From NCBI GenBank assembly GCA_021397845.1, contig CM038050.1, positions 110,783,891 to 110,847,890 of the forward strand: DNA of 64,000 nucleotides. Direction: 5' to 3'. The notes beneath the pieces are model-generated. The model saw only the letters and a program-made list of their open reading frames with translations, had not been told where the DNA came from and did not search any database. Shown piece after piece: positions 34,860 through 45,224 of the stretch; positions within the stretch are counted from its first letter, which is position 1, and the number at the start of each line of letters is the position of its first letter. Made by a program: the position numbers and the translations under genes. Origin of the DNA: Areca catechu (lineage: Eukaryota > Streptophyta > Magnoliopsida > Arecales > Arecaceae).

Positions 34860-37234
34860 CTACTCATGCAGCCCCTTCCCATGATTGTGCTCCGGCAGGA
34901 CATCATCCTTCGGGGCCTCAAGCTGTGCAGCTTCAGCCTCGATGGCCATTGCTAGCAGAGCAGGCTCGGAGTCTGCGACTGGCTCCTCAGCAATGCCCAA
35001 ATATGGTGCTGACTCCACGTCCGAAGCCTTGGGATATTTGAGGAACTATTGACCCTTGTCTGAGACAAAGTCCTTCACCTTGGATCTAAGATACATTAAG
35101 CCCTTGTAGAAGGAGTCCGATGCCATCTCATGAAACTCGGCGGCGAACTCCTCCGAGGCCTTGTACCTCGCCATGGCCTCCTCAACTTCCTTCTTTGCCT
35201 CGACGGCTTGCTTATTGGCCACCTCTGCCGACTTGGTCGCCACTCCTACCTTCTTCTCAGCAGTGATGACCCTCTTCTCAGCGGCGATCAGCCTCTCCTT
35301 GGCCACCACCAACTCTTCCTGAAGAGCCTAAGCATGCCCCTTTTGCCAGATGGCTTCGGCATTGAACTCAGTCATCCTTTTTTCAGTGGCTGTAAGCTCC
35401 TTAGCCTTGCTCCTTGACTGGCTCTGCTCCCGGTCCAGGCTCTCCTGGAGCTCCTTCGAGTGCCCCTCAACACTCGTGAGCTCCTTTCAAAGCTCCTTAT
35501 TTTCTTGGCTAAGCTCCTAGGAGTCATCAATCTTCTACCTGAGCTCGATCTTCACAGACTCGAGCTCTGCCTCCCACTAGCGGTCCTTCTTCAGCCAGTG
35601 CTTGCAGTAATCTCTGATTAAGAAAAGCTCAGCATCGAGCTTCACCAAAGAAAATCTCGGTAATCAATACAAGAGAAAAGGAAGAAGTTAAGAAGATGAA
35701 GTCGCTTACCGAGAAAAGCAGGGAAAATGTGCTGCCGATCGCATCCCCCAGCAGTTTGCTGGCCTTCTCCCGCTAGTTGCATGACTAGATCACAAAATCC
35801 ATCATGCACTCTACCATACCCTAGTCCCGGACCAGGGAGACATTGGACCCCAGCTTGAAAGGGACCCGGCGGTAGTCCCTCTCTCTTCTGCTCACCCCGG
35901 ACAACACGTCGCCCGTCCCGCTGGTAGAAGAAGCCTCAGGTGCATGGGTGGAGCTCAGTACCTCCCCGGATGGTTCCCCTGGTGCCACCTATGTTCCCAC
36001 TTGTTCCTCCTCCTCTTCGATGGTTACAACCTCTAGGGAGGAGAAGACATTATGGTGATGGCTGCGGCAGCGGCCCTGGCCTGGATGACCACCTCGGGCT
36101 CTGGGGCTGGGACCGTCTCTCGCTGCCTTGGTCACTCTGGCACGGGCTCAGCCACCCTCTGGCCTAGCTTGAGCTTCGCCTCAACCGCCCCTCTTCCTCA
36201 TCCAGGGATGGTCTCGGCCTCCCTCCTCCTCGGCTGAGTCGGCGTGGTGGGAACGGTCACCACCGCGCTCTTGTCGCGGGCCCTCTTTCGCGGAGATTCC
36301 CCAACCAACTTCGATGGAGGTCTCTTCCCGGTGATCGAGAGCAAGTCATCCATTGAGAACTTCATACCTACATACAGAAGAAGGAATGTCAGTTCCAAGT
36401 CTAAATAAACAGTGTAAGAGACACAAGGAGAAAAGCTCGATCCGAACTCACCTAGCTCTCCCGTTGGGTCAATCCCGGCCTTGGAAAGGTTCTGCTCTGA
36501 CAACAAAACCTCGAGAGAAGGAATCTAGACGGTGTGGAGCTACTCGTAGACCTCTCAGTCAACTGCTTCGATCATGGAGTTTTGATTAGGGGACCGATCT
36601 GGGTCGCTCCTAACCCAGTCGACCCCCTCAATAGTTGCAAAGAAAAATTTGCTCTTCCACCCTTTGATGGAAGAGGGGAGTTCAAATTTAATGCCCTTCG
36701 AGCAAGAAGAGATGGACCACCACCCCTCCTCAAAAGGATGGCGCTTCAAGGTAAAAAATGCCCTGAACAGGGAAAAACATGCTACAATCCCATGGAAATG
36801 GCAGAGTACTATGAAGCAAAAGAGGGTCCTTATAGCATTCAGGATGAGTTGAGTAGGGACGAGATGGTAATTGCTCAGGATGGAAATGAAGAAGGGGTGG
36901 AAGGGAAACCGAAGTCCCCCTGCAAAGGTCTCCTCATAAAGGGCGATCTGGCCCGGGCCACTAGAGGTGATCCATTCTATCGGCTCGGGGACCAAGAGCT
37001 GAATAGAGTACGGGATGCCATGACATCCCGGATGGTCCCCAGTTCCGTAGCAGAGATTGTCGAAGCAATCCCACCAAGACCTGTTGACCGAGCGGGTTCC
37101 GGGGCGGGTTCAGATGGAGGAGGTGGGCTAGCTCTGGGCTCCCTAATGACTATCCCATTGGGGGGACACCTCCTACTAAACTCAAAGCATTCTTCTTCTC
37201 TCTCCTCATCGAAGGAAGAAGAAGGTGGCCTCAA
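34860..37234 (-). pseudogene. Antisense ORF of Tat element C (putative gypsy-type transposon / Transposase_28 family)
   Basis: Reads opposite to C's pol, between pol and the 3' LTR, the position of the extra antisense ORF of Tat elements. N-terminus MRPPSSSFDEEREE at 37234, a frameshift near 37018, then the conserved globular core (ALYEETFAGGLRFPFHPFF; GWKSKFFFATIEG) to about 36555; a Lys/Arg-rich segment (GKRPPSKLVGESPRKRARD, about 36290) that looks like a nuclear localisation signal; and an Ala/Glu/Lys-rich coiled coil (35312-35046) that continues in frame past a TAG at 35046-35048 to a stop at 34860-34862. A candidate 84-nt intron lies at 36451-36368 and another donor at 35709. Family function is unknown. 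Inactive as read. Confidence 0.82.
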
Positions 37235-37259
37235 ACTAGAAGGCCCCGCCTCATCCTAG

Positions 37260-37832
37260 TTAGTTGAGGGATGGAAGTTGGGGCCAAAATGAGACATCTA
37301 AAGAGATGAAGAAGGTGAAAGCTCAAGGAGAGGAGGAAGATAGACTGGTTCTGAGAAGACCCTAAACTCAAAAGAAAAGCTTTACTCTGCTAGAAGGAGG
37401 AAGAAAGAGACGAACCTGGTTTCTGAGGGAGTCTAAGATGGCCAGGGGAGAAGAGAAGACTTGGGTACGATGGCGGGCACGTGAGCTTTGAAAGAGTAGA
37501 TGTTTTAGAAAAAATCAGCCTTTCATTTCAAAGTGACCCGATGCCAACCATACCGTTACAGCATCTCCACTGATAGATTGGCGCCACGCGTCGACCATCA
37601 GTGAGTGGGATGTCCCGCTTCGATCGTGGCTTGTCTGAAGTCTGTGCTACCAATAACTGCTCCTTGGACGTGGCCACATGGCTTCTCTGTGTTGGCTTGG
37701 AGAAACAACCTCATGAAGCAACAGCGATTGTGGATATTATTACACCGGATCTTTGCCTTTCCATGTCTGCATCACAATTACTCCCTTTGTCCTGAGCGCT
37801 GCGCGCCAATGGATCTCAAGAGTGGGAACAAA
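37260..37832. other. C region between antisense ORF and 3' LTR, with PPT
   Basis: No sense gene. It should contain the promoter of the antisense ORF. Ends in a purine-rich AAGAGTGGGAACAAA (37818-37832), the probable PPT next to the LTR start. Confidence 0.6.
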
Positions 37833-39097
37833 TGATGTGGCGGGATCGCTGACATGGGACCCTAGTCGGATGCCATGTCAGATAAAGTTTCCACGTGGAA
37901 CATCTTAGCCCAGACTCCTTCGCCCGGCCATGCTTCGTTCGGGTCGAGATGCCGAGGCCAAAGTTGAGTTCTACCGGTCGTTCGCCTGGCTGCACTCCCT
38001 TTGGGTTAAGATGCCGAGGCCGAAGCTAGACTCCGCCACTCCTTCGCCCTGCAGCACTCCCTTTAGGTCGAGACGTCGAGGCCGACATTGAGCTCCGCCC
38101 TCCTTCACCCGGCCGCACTCCCTTTGGGTCGAGACACCAAGGCTGAAGTCGAGCTCTGCCTTCCTTCACCTGGCCGCGCTCCCTTCGGGTCGAGACATTG
38201 AGGTTGAAGTCGAGCTCTGCCTCTCCAGATCGGCTCCACCTCGGACAAAAAGATCTGCTGCTGAAGGAGTTCGCCTCTCTCCCTGGATGGTGGCCTGACA
38301 TTCGAGGACCACGAAAAGATGCCTGCTAGGCCATGATAGTGACCCAAGCGGCCACTTGCACCAGAATGGAAGGAATCCTCCGATTGAGGCTCTGCATTCC
38401 CCACCAACCATCTGCACCCTCCAAAATGGGAAGTCAACCAGTACATCTGGATCCAGGAGGTGGCAGCCCATCGATTGAGACCCTGCAAAGTTGCCCAAAG
38501 GGGAGCGACCAAAAGGAATATTGGCACAAACGGTTGCTTCCATGTCACCAGAATAGAAAGACAACCCATCCATGGCATGAAACATCACCGCACGTGCCCA
38601 TAAGCACGGGAAAGATCCTGAGGTAAGCAGTGGGCAACGCCCTAGTGAAAAGGGGTCTCCCAGGTTCAAACGACGTAAGGGCACACCCATATTCAACCCA
38701 AGTTTCAGACGATTGAGGTCCAACGAGCAAGAAAGGGGCAACGCACCGGAAGGGAACGCTCGAGACTACCGCGAAACCCCCAGGAGGGGTCTAGATGGAC
38801 ATAGCCACCCAGTTCAAGATTTCATCTGCTGTCACTCCCGCAATCTATGCTCGGCCCGCTCGCACTCTTTCACATCACAACTTCTCCTAGCATGGAGTCC
38901 ATACTCGGGGCTCAACCAGGAGGATCTATTTCCCTTGATCGTTATTGACTTGAGCATCAGAGTGCCCCCACCGGAATCCCCAGCCCGGGTCACTGACTTT
39001 GTTTTGCAGGTTCGGGCGATCAAGCGGGATCCCGTAAGATGGTGGTGAGTTCTGACCTCGACCTCAGCTATGTGCCATGACGATCTTGGCGGCAACA
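37833..39097 (+). repeat. C 3' LTR (Tat)
   Basis: 1265 bp, TGATGTGGCGGG to CTTGGCGGCAACA. Homologous to F's 5' LTR (42202-45191) with shared blocks at both ends and a shared tandem array. Followed by ATATG of G's LTR. Confidence 0.85.
37919..38226. repeat. 61-62-bp tandem array in C LTR, 5 units
   Basis: Units start TTCGCCCGG and contain GGGTCGAGATGCCGAGGCC. The equivalent array in F has 8 units (42288-42775). Long open frames on both strands here are produced by the repeats. Confidence 0.9.
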
Positions 39098-39298
39098 ATA
39101 TGAGGCATGAGATGCCATATAATTCCTTCAATTTTTTCTTGGGTGGCCAACATCTACCATAAGGGGTGCTGATATGCTTCCTTTTGTGCTTAGATGACTT
39201 CAAGAAAATCCTGGACTGCCTTGATTGAATAGATGGCACTTACTATGACTGGGATCCCATGTGGTTGCTGAAGTGGCTGGGCTCTCGGGAACCCATCA
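39098..39298 (-). repeat. G left LTR remnant
   Basis: Matches 41343-41545 (for example GAGATGCCATATAATTCCTTC, read to 20 bases). Begins exactly at the end of C's LTR. Confidence 0.85.
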
Positions 39299-40551
39299 TT
39301 CTCTTGGAGTGGGGAGAACTCGACTCTGTTGAGTTTGGGTTAGTAGGGAGTTTGGTGGAGCCGATCCAAGCAAATCAAAGAGGCCCTTAGGCTAGGTTCT
39401 TTTTTTCAGCTTTGCTATGAGAATCATGTAGTTTTGAAATTAGTGCAGCTTTGAGATCCGTGCAACTTTGCAATCCATGCAGCTCTGAGAGTTGTGCAGC
39501 TTTGAGAAGCATGTGCTTTGAGGATCGTGCAGCTTTCACGTTCATCACTTTTCCTTCCTACTTCCTCACGGACCGACAGCAGAGAACAAGGAGGCTGGCG
39601 GAGGGTTTGCCGGCATCGACGCTGAGAGGAGACGGTGGCACGGTCGGGATGGTAGCCTGCGCTTGGCGGTGGCAGCCGGGAGAAGCTCCAATAGGTGGCA
39701 AATCGGCACGAAGGGATGGAGAAGCAAATCGATCTCTACTTTGATGGGCTTGCGGGACTTCGTCTGTGTAGTCGATGGTGGCTCAGGTGGCTGTGGAAGG
39801 CATCGATCGAAGACGGGCAGTCCGGACAGGAGAGAGACCGGCAGGCGGCATCGATCGACTATTGGGATGGATCCGGTGGTAGGCAGCATCGATGAATATC
39901 TTGGGTGTCCGATTGGTGGTGGTGGACGATCAAAGCACCGATGGTGAAGATGAACAGGGACAGGGCGAAGGCAAGGGATGCAAGTGGCATGGGCTTTGAT
40001 CCAGCGATGTCGGGCATCATGGTAGTAGGGAGCTGAACGGGTGGTGGTGAGGCATCGAATGGAGAGATCGGTTGGGTTGCGGTGTCGATTTGAGGATGGG
40101 GCGGGAACTCTGGCTGCGGCTTGGATCTTCTGGATCGGCATCGGTGGGAGTGATGGCAGGGAGGATCTGATGGGAGGGAGCGGCTGTGGTGCTCCGGTCG
40201 TTGGTAGCAGGTGTCGGCGATGCAATGGTAGCAGGGGTGTCAGCACAGAGAAGATTCGGGATGAAGGAGATGGCTCGGTCGGGGTGGGCTCGGTCTGGGT
40301 GGGGTGCTCTGATTGGTGGTGTGGGTGATGGTGGTGGAGGCTGGCGGCATGGATGTGGGTGGTGGGCGGGTGTTCTTGGCTTTCAATCTGACTAGATTTA
40401 GGAAGAAGATGATAAGAATAAGTCTGAAAATAGAGGATGAATAAGGTCAGGATAGCAGGAATAATAGGAATAAGGGGAATAGGTGGAGAAGAGAGAAAAT
40501 GAGGGAAATATATAAAATACCCTAATCCTCTAGGCTCTGATACCAAGTAGA
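39299..40551 (-). other. G internal region
   Basis: About 1.25 kb. A 326-codon minus-strand frame (40546-39566) is open from the PBS onward; it has no ATG at its head, is rich in Pro, His, Ser and Arg, and matches no domain I know. The + strand is also open in several frames, as expected for GC-skewed sequence. Treated as non-coding or of unproven coding status. Confidence 0.7.
40534..40545 (-). other. G primer-binding site
   Basis: TGGTATCAGAGC on the minus strand, about six bases from the right LTR. Confidence 0.88.
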
Positions 40552-41545
40552 TGTGGGATAGAGATCGGGGTTGGATCGCTAGCGAGCTGAAAAGTTACCA
40601 ATGGATTAGGGTTTGCCTGGGAAAAGAAAGAAGAGGGCAAAGGGTTTAGGAAGATAACTAGGATCACACAAATTCCCCTAGGTGGACAAGCACATAGCAA
40701 AGGGCTCATATAGATGCTCTAGGAATCACACAGATTCCCTCTCACATAGAAAATCAAGGAACACACAGATACCCTGGGCACACAGCTAATCAGGGATCAC
40801 ACAAATACCCTCTCACATAGAAAATCAAGGAACACACAGATACCCTGGACACAGCTAATCAGGGATCATACAGATACCCTCTCACACAGAAAATCAGAGA
40901 TCACATAGATACCCTGGGCACACGGCTAATCAGGGATCACACAGATACCCTGGGCACACAAAACAACAGGGATCACACAGATATCCTGAGATCACACAGA
41001 TCCTTCACACTAAACTCAAAAAATTTTATTCATCCATCATTATTCTTCATACATGAAAGGGATCTTTTTATAATTGACCCTACCCCTTGGATTACATGGA
41101 ATGAAAAGCAAAGAGGGGGGGCAGTAACATGCTGCCTTATGGGTGGATTTGCATGAAAGGGAGGCACCACAAATTTTCTATATTTGTGGGTTATACATAG
41201 CAATAAAGGGAGAAGAAAATATGGGACTCTTGCTTGCTTGCTTTTTTTTTTCCTGGAATGATTGCATAAAATAGGGATGGGACAACTTCAAATCTGGGTG
41301 CCAAGTTTCTTCTTCTTCTGGCTTGCATGAAATAGGGGGGCACCATATGAGATATGAGATGCCATATAATTCCTTCCATTTTTTCTTAGGCGGCCAACAT
41401 CTACCATAAGGGGTGATAATATGCTTCCTTTTATGCTTAGATGACTTCAAGAAAATCCTGGACTGTCTTGATTGAATAGATGGCGCTTACTGTGATTGGG
41501 ATCCCATGTGGCTGCTGAAGTGGCTAGGCTCTCAGGTCCCCATCA
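40552..41545 (-). repeat. G right LTR (5' LTR on minus)
   Basis: 994 bp; right end AGGTCCCCATCA is clear, left edge uncertain by 4 bases. Contains the tandem repeat at 40721-41003. Confidence 0.82.
40721..41003. repeat. Tandem repeat in G LTR
   Basis: About nine units of roughly 27-32 bp built on GGATCACACAGATACCCT, alternating between a CTCACATAGAAAATCA and a GGGCACACAGCTAATCA continuation. Confidence 0.88.
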
Positions 41546-42201
41546 GGAGAGATCTTGTCTGCTCATTATTTGCAAGCCAATACAGATGTCTTCACTTGGA
41601 CTGTAGCAGACATGCCCAGGATTTGACTCCAACTGCTATCCAGTTTGGCAGAAGAAGAGGAGTTTTGCCCTGGAGTGATAGAAGGTGATTGATGAGGAGG
41701 TCAAAAAGCTCCTCGCGATAGGCTTCATCCATGAGGTACGGTATCCTGATTGGCTTGCTAATGTAGTGATGGTCAGGAAAGCTTTTGGGAAGTGGAGGAT
41801 CTGCATGGACTACACCGACCTCAACCAGGCATGTCTGAAGGATAGCTTCTTGCTTCCTAAGATTGACCAGTTGGTGAATGCAACCTTGGGCCACAAGCTC
41901 TTTAGCTTAATGGATGCATTCTCTAGATACAATCAAATTTGCATGCACCCGAAAGACGAGCACACGGTGTTCATGAACGACCGAGATACGTACTGTTACA
42001 AGATGATGCTATTTGGTCCCAAGAATGTAGGGGCCATTTACCAGTGCCTGGTCAATAGGTTTTCAAAGACCAGATTGGTCGCAACATACAGGTCTACATG
42101 GATGATATGCTTGTCATGAGTGGCCAGGAGTCGGACCACATTGCCGACTTGGCGAAGGCCTTTGACATCCTACGCCTATACTAGATGAAGCTAAACACCA
42201 C
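41546..42201 (+). pseudogene. Element H: Tat RT fragment
   Basis: Homologous to C 20420-21065. Reads from a protease-RT linker motif (LQANTDVFTWTVADMPRI, near 41575) through KLLAIGFIHEVRYPDWLANV (41709) and WRICMDYTDLNQACL to the MDDM catalytic motif near 42098, with frameshifts around the latter. Cut on the left by G and on the right by the LTR start of F. Remaining parts of H would lie outside the window on both sides. Confidence 0.85.
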
Positions 42202-42287
42202 TGATATGGCAGGACCGCTGATGTGTGATTTGTGTCAGATGCCACGTTGAAGAAAGCTGCCATGTCGGACGTCTCACCTCAAACTCC

Positions 42288-42775
42288 TTCACCCGGCAGC
42301 GCTCCTTTCGGGTCAAGATGCCAAGGCCAAAGTCAAGCTCCGCCCTCTTTCACCCAGCTACACTCCCTTCGGGTCGAGACATCGAGGCTGAAGCCGAACT
42401 CCACGCTCCTTCGCCCAGCCATGCTCCCTTCGGGTCGAGATGCCGAGGCCGAAGTCGAGCTCTGTTCTGCTTCACTCGGCCATGCTCCCTTCGGGTCGAG
42501 ATATCGAGGTCGAAGTCGAGCTTTATTCTCCTTCGCTCAGCCATGCTCCCTTCAGGTCGAGATGCCGAGGCCGAAGCTGAGCTCCGTTCTCCTTCGCCCA
42601 GCCGCGCTCCCTTCAGGTCGAGATGCCAGGGCCAAAGTCGAGCTCCACCCTCCTTCGCCTGGCCATGCTCCCTTCGGGTCGAGATGCCAGGGCTGAAGTT
42701 GAGCTCCGCCCTCCTTCGCCCGACCGCACTCCATTCGGGTCGAGATGCCGGGGCCGAAGTCGAGCTCTGCCTCTC
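42288..42775. repeat. 61-bp tandem array in F LTR, 8 units
   Basis: Eight units starting TTCGCCC or close, with GGGTCGAGATGCCGAGGCC. Since 61 is not a multiple of three, three units cycle through all frames and create long false ORFs (42225-42881 and others). Confidence 0.92.
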
Positions 42776-43015
42776 CAGGTCGGTCCCCACCTCAGATGAA
42801 GGTGCCAATGATCGAAGGACATTGCCACCTCCCTCGGACAGTGGCGAACCGCCCGAGCACCATGAAGGGGCTTCCCGATAGAGACACCATGCTCCCCATA
42901 GACTGTCTGCACCACCCGAAAGAGGATGTCGACCAGCAAATCCAGATCCAGAAGGTGGCAGCCTGCTAATCGAGGCCCTACCATGTTTTCGGATGTAGAG
43001 CGACCAGAAAGAAAG

Positions 43016-44561
43016 TGGTGTGGGCACCAAGATCTGACAGAGGCTTCTCAACCCTCTGAGGATCTCGGATTAGGGTTTCATCTTTTGGGTTCTGTAATAA
43101 GGCTTCAAGCCCAAGCATTGTATTATTTTTTAGTCATGAATTTAGTCTCAATTGCTTTTATTTTAGTCATGTACCTTGACCAATTTGGTCAAGTTATGTC
43201 TATGGGTCCTGTAATGATTCTAGTCCGAGTCTGTTTGAAGATTGGGCCCAAGCTAGAGTGGTCTTCTTGTCTAGTCCAATTTGTAATGGGTCAAGCCATC
43301 TCCCAAGCCTTGAAATATGCCACTTGGCACCACCTCATCCATCCTATGTGGCGCCACATCACCTTGACATGTGGGCAGCCAAGGCAAGAAGGGAATGCTG
43401 GAATTTTTGGGCGCCATTCCTTGATTTTTTCCTCCCTTCCCTCCCCCTATCAAGCCTTTTTACAAAGGAGCTATGGACAACCAAGGAAGGTCAATGGTCA
43501 ATGAAAGCATGATCCTTGTTTCAAGCCCCATATCAAGACTTCTTTCCAAAGTGCTTGGTCAACTATGGAAGAAAAGCATTAACCCTCAAATCAAGAAGAC
43601 AACTTCCTTGTTTCAAGCCCCATATCAAGCCATCTTTCCAAAGTGCTTGGTCGGCTTTGGAAGAAAAGCATTAACCCTCAAATCAAGAATACAACTCCCT
43701 TCTTTCAAGCCCCAAATCAAGCCACAAGACCTTGGTCGGCCAAAGGAAGAAGAAATTTGAATTTGGGTGCCCTCTTCATGAAGCTTTGTATTTTTTTTTT
43801 GAAATTTGAATGGGTTTTAAGGTTCCTGTATAAAGGGCCTTACCCCTCCCTTGCAAAGTTTAATCTTGATGAATGAAAGAAAATATTTTGAGTGCTACTC
43901 TTCTAGTTATTGCCTTCATTCCTTAAGAACGTCGATCTTCATGAGGGAGCACCTTTGCCTTTGAGCGTCGAGAGGTGTGAGGCATCTAGTTACCTTCTCT
44001 TCTGTGCAAGCCATCCTCCATCTTTGAGTTCGGAATCCATCAGGATGATCCATCTTGGCACCTAGCAAGAAGATCCCCCATTCACCACCATCTTCAACTT
44101 TTCTTTCTTTACTATTTCTTGTCTCTTGCTAACTCCCAACATTTCTCTTGATTGCTCGCAGGTCCTCTAGGTGCCACGAATATGGAGTCGATCTCCCTTG
44201 CCTTCAAGACTTTCGGACGGAAAGCCGGCGCATCCACGAAGTTGAAGGCTCGATCATCCATGCCGTATCCACGAGAGTGAGTGAACTCGGCATCGGGCAC
44301 TTCAGAACTTTTAAGGTTTGCCACCCTAACTCCTAAGTTGGTATTGATCCAAGAGCTAAGTCCTACGGGGTTTCTCAATCATGGGGTCCTCTTCTTACCT
44401 TGTTTAGGGGCTTACTTGCTAGTTTGAAGTTCTTATTTTTATAGAACCCTAGATCTACTCTTGCTTATCTTCGGGAATCCTTAACTACATTTAAAAAACT
44501 AAAAAAATTACAATGAGAAAAATCACCTGCATCATCCTAGCATCTAGATATTCCCGCATCA
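43016..44561 (+). mobile_element. Solo LTR I (chromovirus-type) in F LTR
   Basis: 1546 bp, TGGTGTGGGCACCAAG to TTCCCGCATCA, flanked by GAAAG (43011-43015) and GAATG (44562-44566), a 5-bp duplication with one change. The interrupted LTR reads on across it when compared with C (38497-38520). LTR is of the J type; its first codons read GVGTKI, a stop, then QRLLNPLRISD, the degraded polyprotein tail. Confidence 0.9.
43829..43835 (+). promoter_or_regulatory. TATA box of solo LTR I
   Basis: TATAAAG in CCTGTATAAAGGGCC, equivalent to TATTTAAAG at 50170-50178 in J. Confidence 0.5.
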
Positions 44562-45191
44562 GAATGTCAGTATGCACGGTACCATACCCTTTCATAAATG
44601 GGGAAAGGCATCCCGCACATGGCAGGTACTGTTCCATTTAACAAATGAGAAAAGGCATCCCGCACACGGCACCAGGCGACGCCGCACGCACCAGCAAACG
44701 GTGCGAGGATCCCAAGGCAAGTACCTGGCGGTCCTCCAACGGCATAAAAGAACTCCTCATAGTTCCAGGAAAAGGTAAGCAAGAAAAAAAAATACAATTG
44801 AGCGGAGAAAAGATGGGCCAGGCATGCAAGAAAGCTCAAAAAACTAGTCTAAGAGTTCTAGGCTATCAGAGACCTGCAGGAAAGGTCTTGACGGACACAG
44901 CCACCTCAACTCCTCAGCCGGCACTCTTCTTGCTCCGTGCTCAACTCCTTTACACTCTTCTAGTGCATTAGATTCTCCCCCTAGCATGGAGTCAACACTC
45001 GGGGCTTGACCAGGAGGATCTATTCCCCTGGATTGTTACTGACTTGACCTTCGGAGTGCCCCCATCAGAATCCCCGGCCTGGGTTACTAACTCTATTTTG
45101 TAGGTCCGGGCATCCGAGCAGGATCCCGAGCGACAGGAGAACTTTCTGAGCTTGGCATCAGCTATAGGCCACAACGATCTTGGCGACAACA

Positions 45192-45224
45192 GATTGGCAC
45201 GCCAGGAAGGGGTCGGCCAGTAGG
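45192..45224 (+). other. F PBS region
   Basis: GATTGGCACGCCAGGAAGGGG directly follows the LTR end. It differs from the initiator-Met type; the tRNA cannot be assigned with confidence. Confidence 0.5.

Larger units (their letters stand above)
19050..39097 (+). mobile_element. Element C: Ty3/gypsy Tat-lineage element, interrupted
   Basis: Left part lies outside the window (interrupted by B in gag). Visible: gag remnant, protease, RT, two RNase H regions, truncated integrase (to 22798), the 3' region interrupted by array E (22937-34033), an antisense ORF (34860-37234), PPT and 3' LTR (37833-39097). Duplicate RNase H and the antisense ORF are Tat hallmarks. The right end meets the interior of an LTR of G at ATATG, a sequence uninterrupted at about 41345 in G's other LTR, so C inserted in G. 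Confidence 0.88.
39098..41545 (-). mobile_element. Element G: minus-strand non-autonomous LTR element
   Basis: Left LTR remnant 39098-39298, internal 39299-40551, right LTR 40552-41545. Minus-strand PBS at 40534-40545. The start of the left LTR is missing because C inserted there. The right side abuts Tat pol sequence of H (expected duplication GGAGA at 41546). No gag or pol. Related to E: LTR starts (TGTGGGATAGAGATCGGGG vs TGATGGGGGACAGGGG), LTR ends (CCCCATCA) and the bases after the left LTR are alike. Confidence 0.82.
42202..45191 (+). repeat. F 5' LTR, split by solo LTR I
   Basis: Segments 42202-43015 and 44562-45191 (about 1439 bp without insertion and duplicated target). TGATATGGCAGG start, GGCGACAACA end, as in C's LTR. 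A TATA-like CATAAAAG at 44743-44750. Confidence 0.83.

Noticed and set aside
35130..35417. + strand ORF of 95 codons, Leu-rich
   Set aside because: Shadow of the coiled-coil part of the antisense ORF on the minus strand.
36534..37259. + strand ORF of 241 codons
   Set aside because: Overlaps the antisense ORF core, which has recognisable family motifs on the minus strand; the + frame has none.
39566..40546. 326-codon minus-strand ORF as a host gene
   Set aside because: It begins at the PBS without ATG, lies between two LTRs, and is compositionally biased; listed only as the internal region of G.
42225..42881. 218-codon + strand ORF and several long minus-strand ORFs (42350-43051)
   Set aside because: They lie on the 61-bp array; the unit length is not a multiple of three, so a stop-free unit opens all frames. 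No domain, and similar false frames occur at 38026-38741.
42202..45191. This LTR as the 3' LTR of H, giving a tandem LTR array like E
   Set aside because: H breaks inside RT, and the LTR is followed by PBS and gag, so a separate element F inserted in H is simpler; not fully excluded because F's right end is outside the window.
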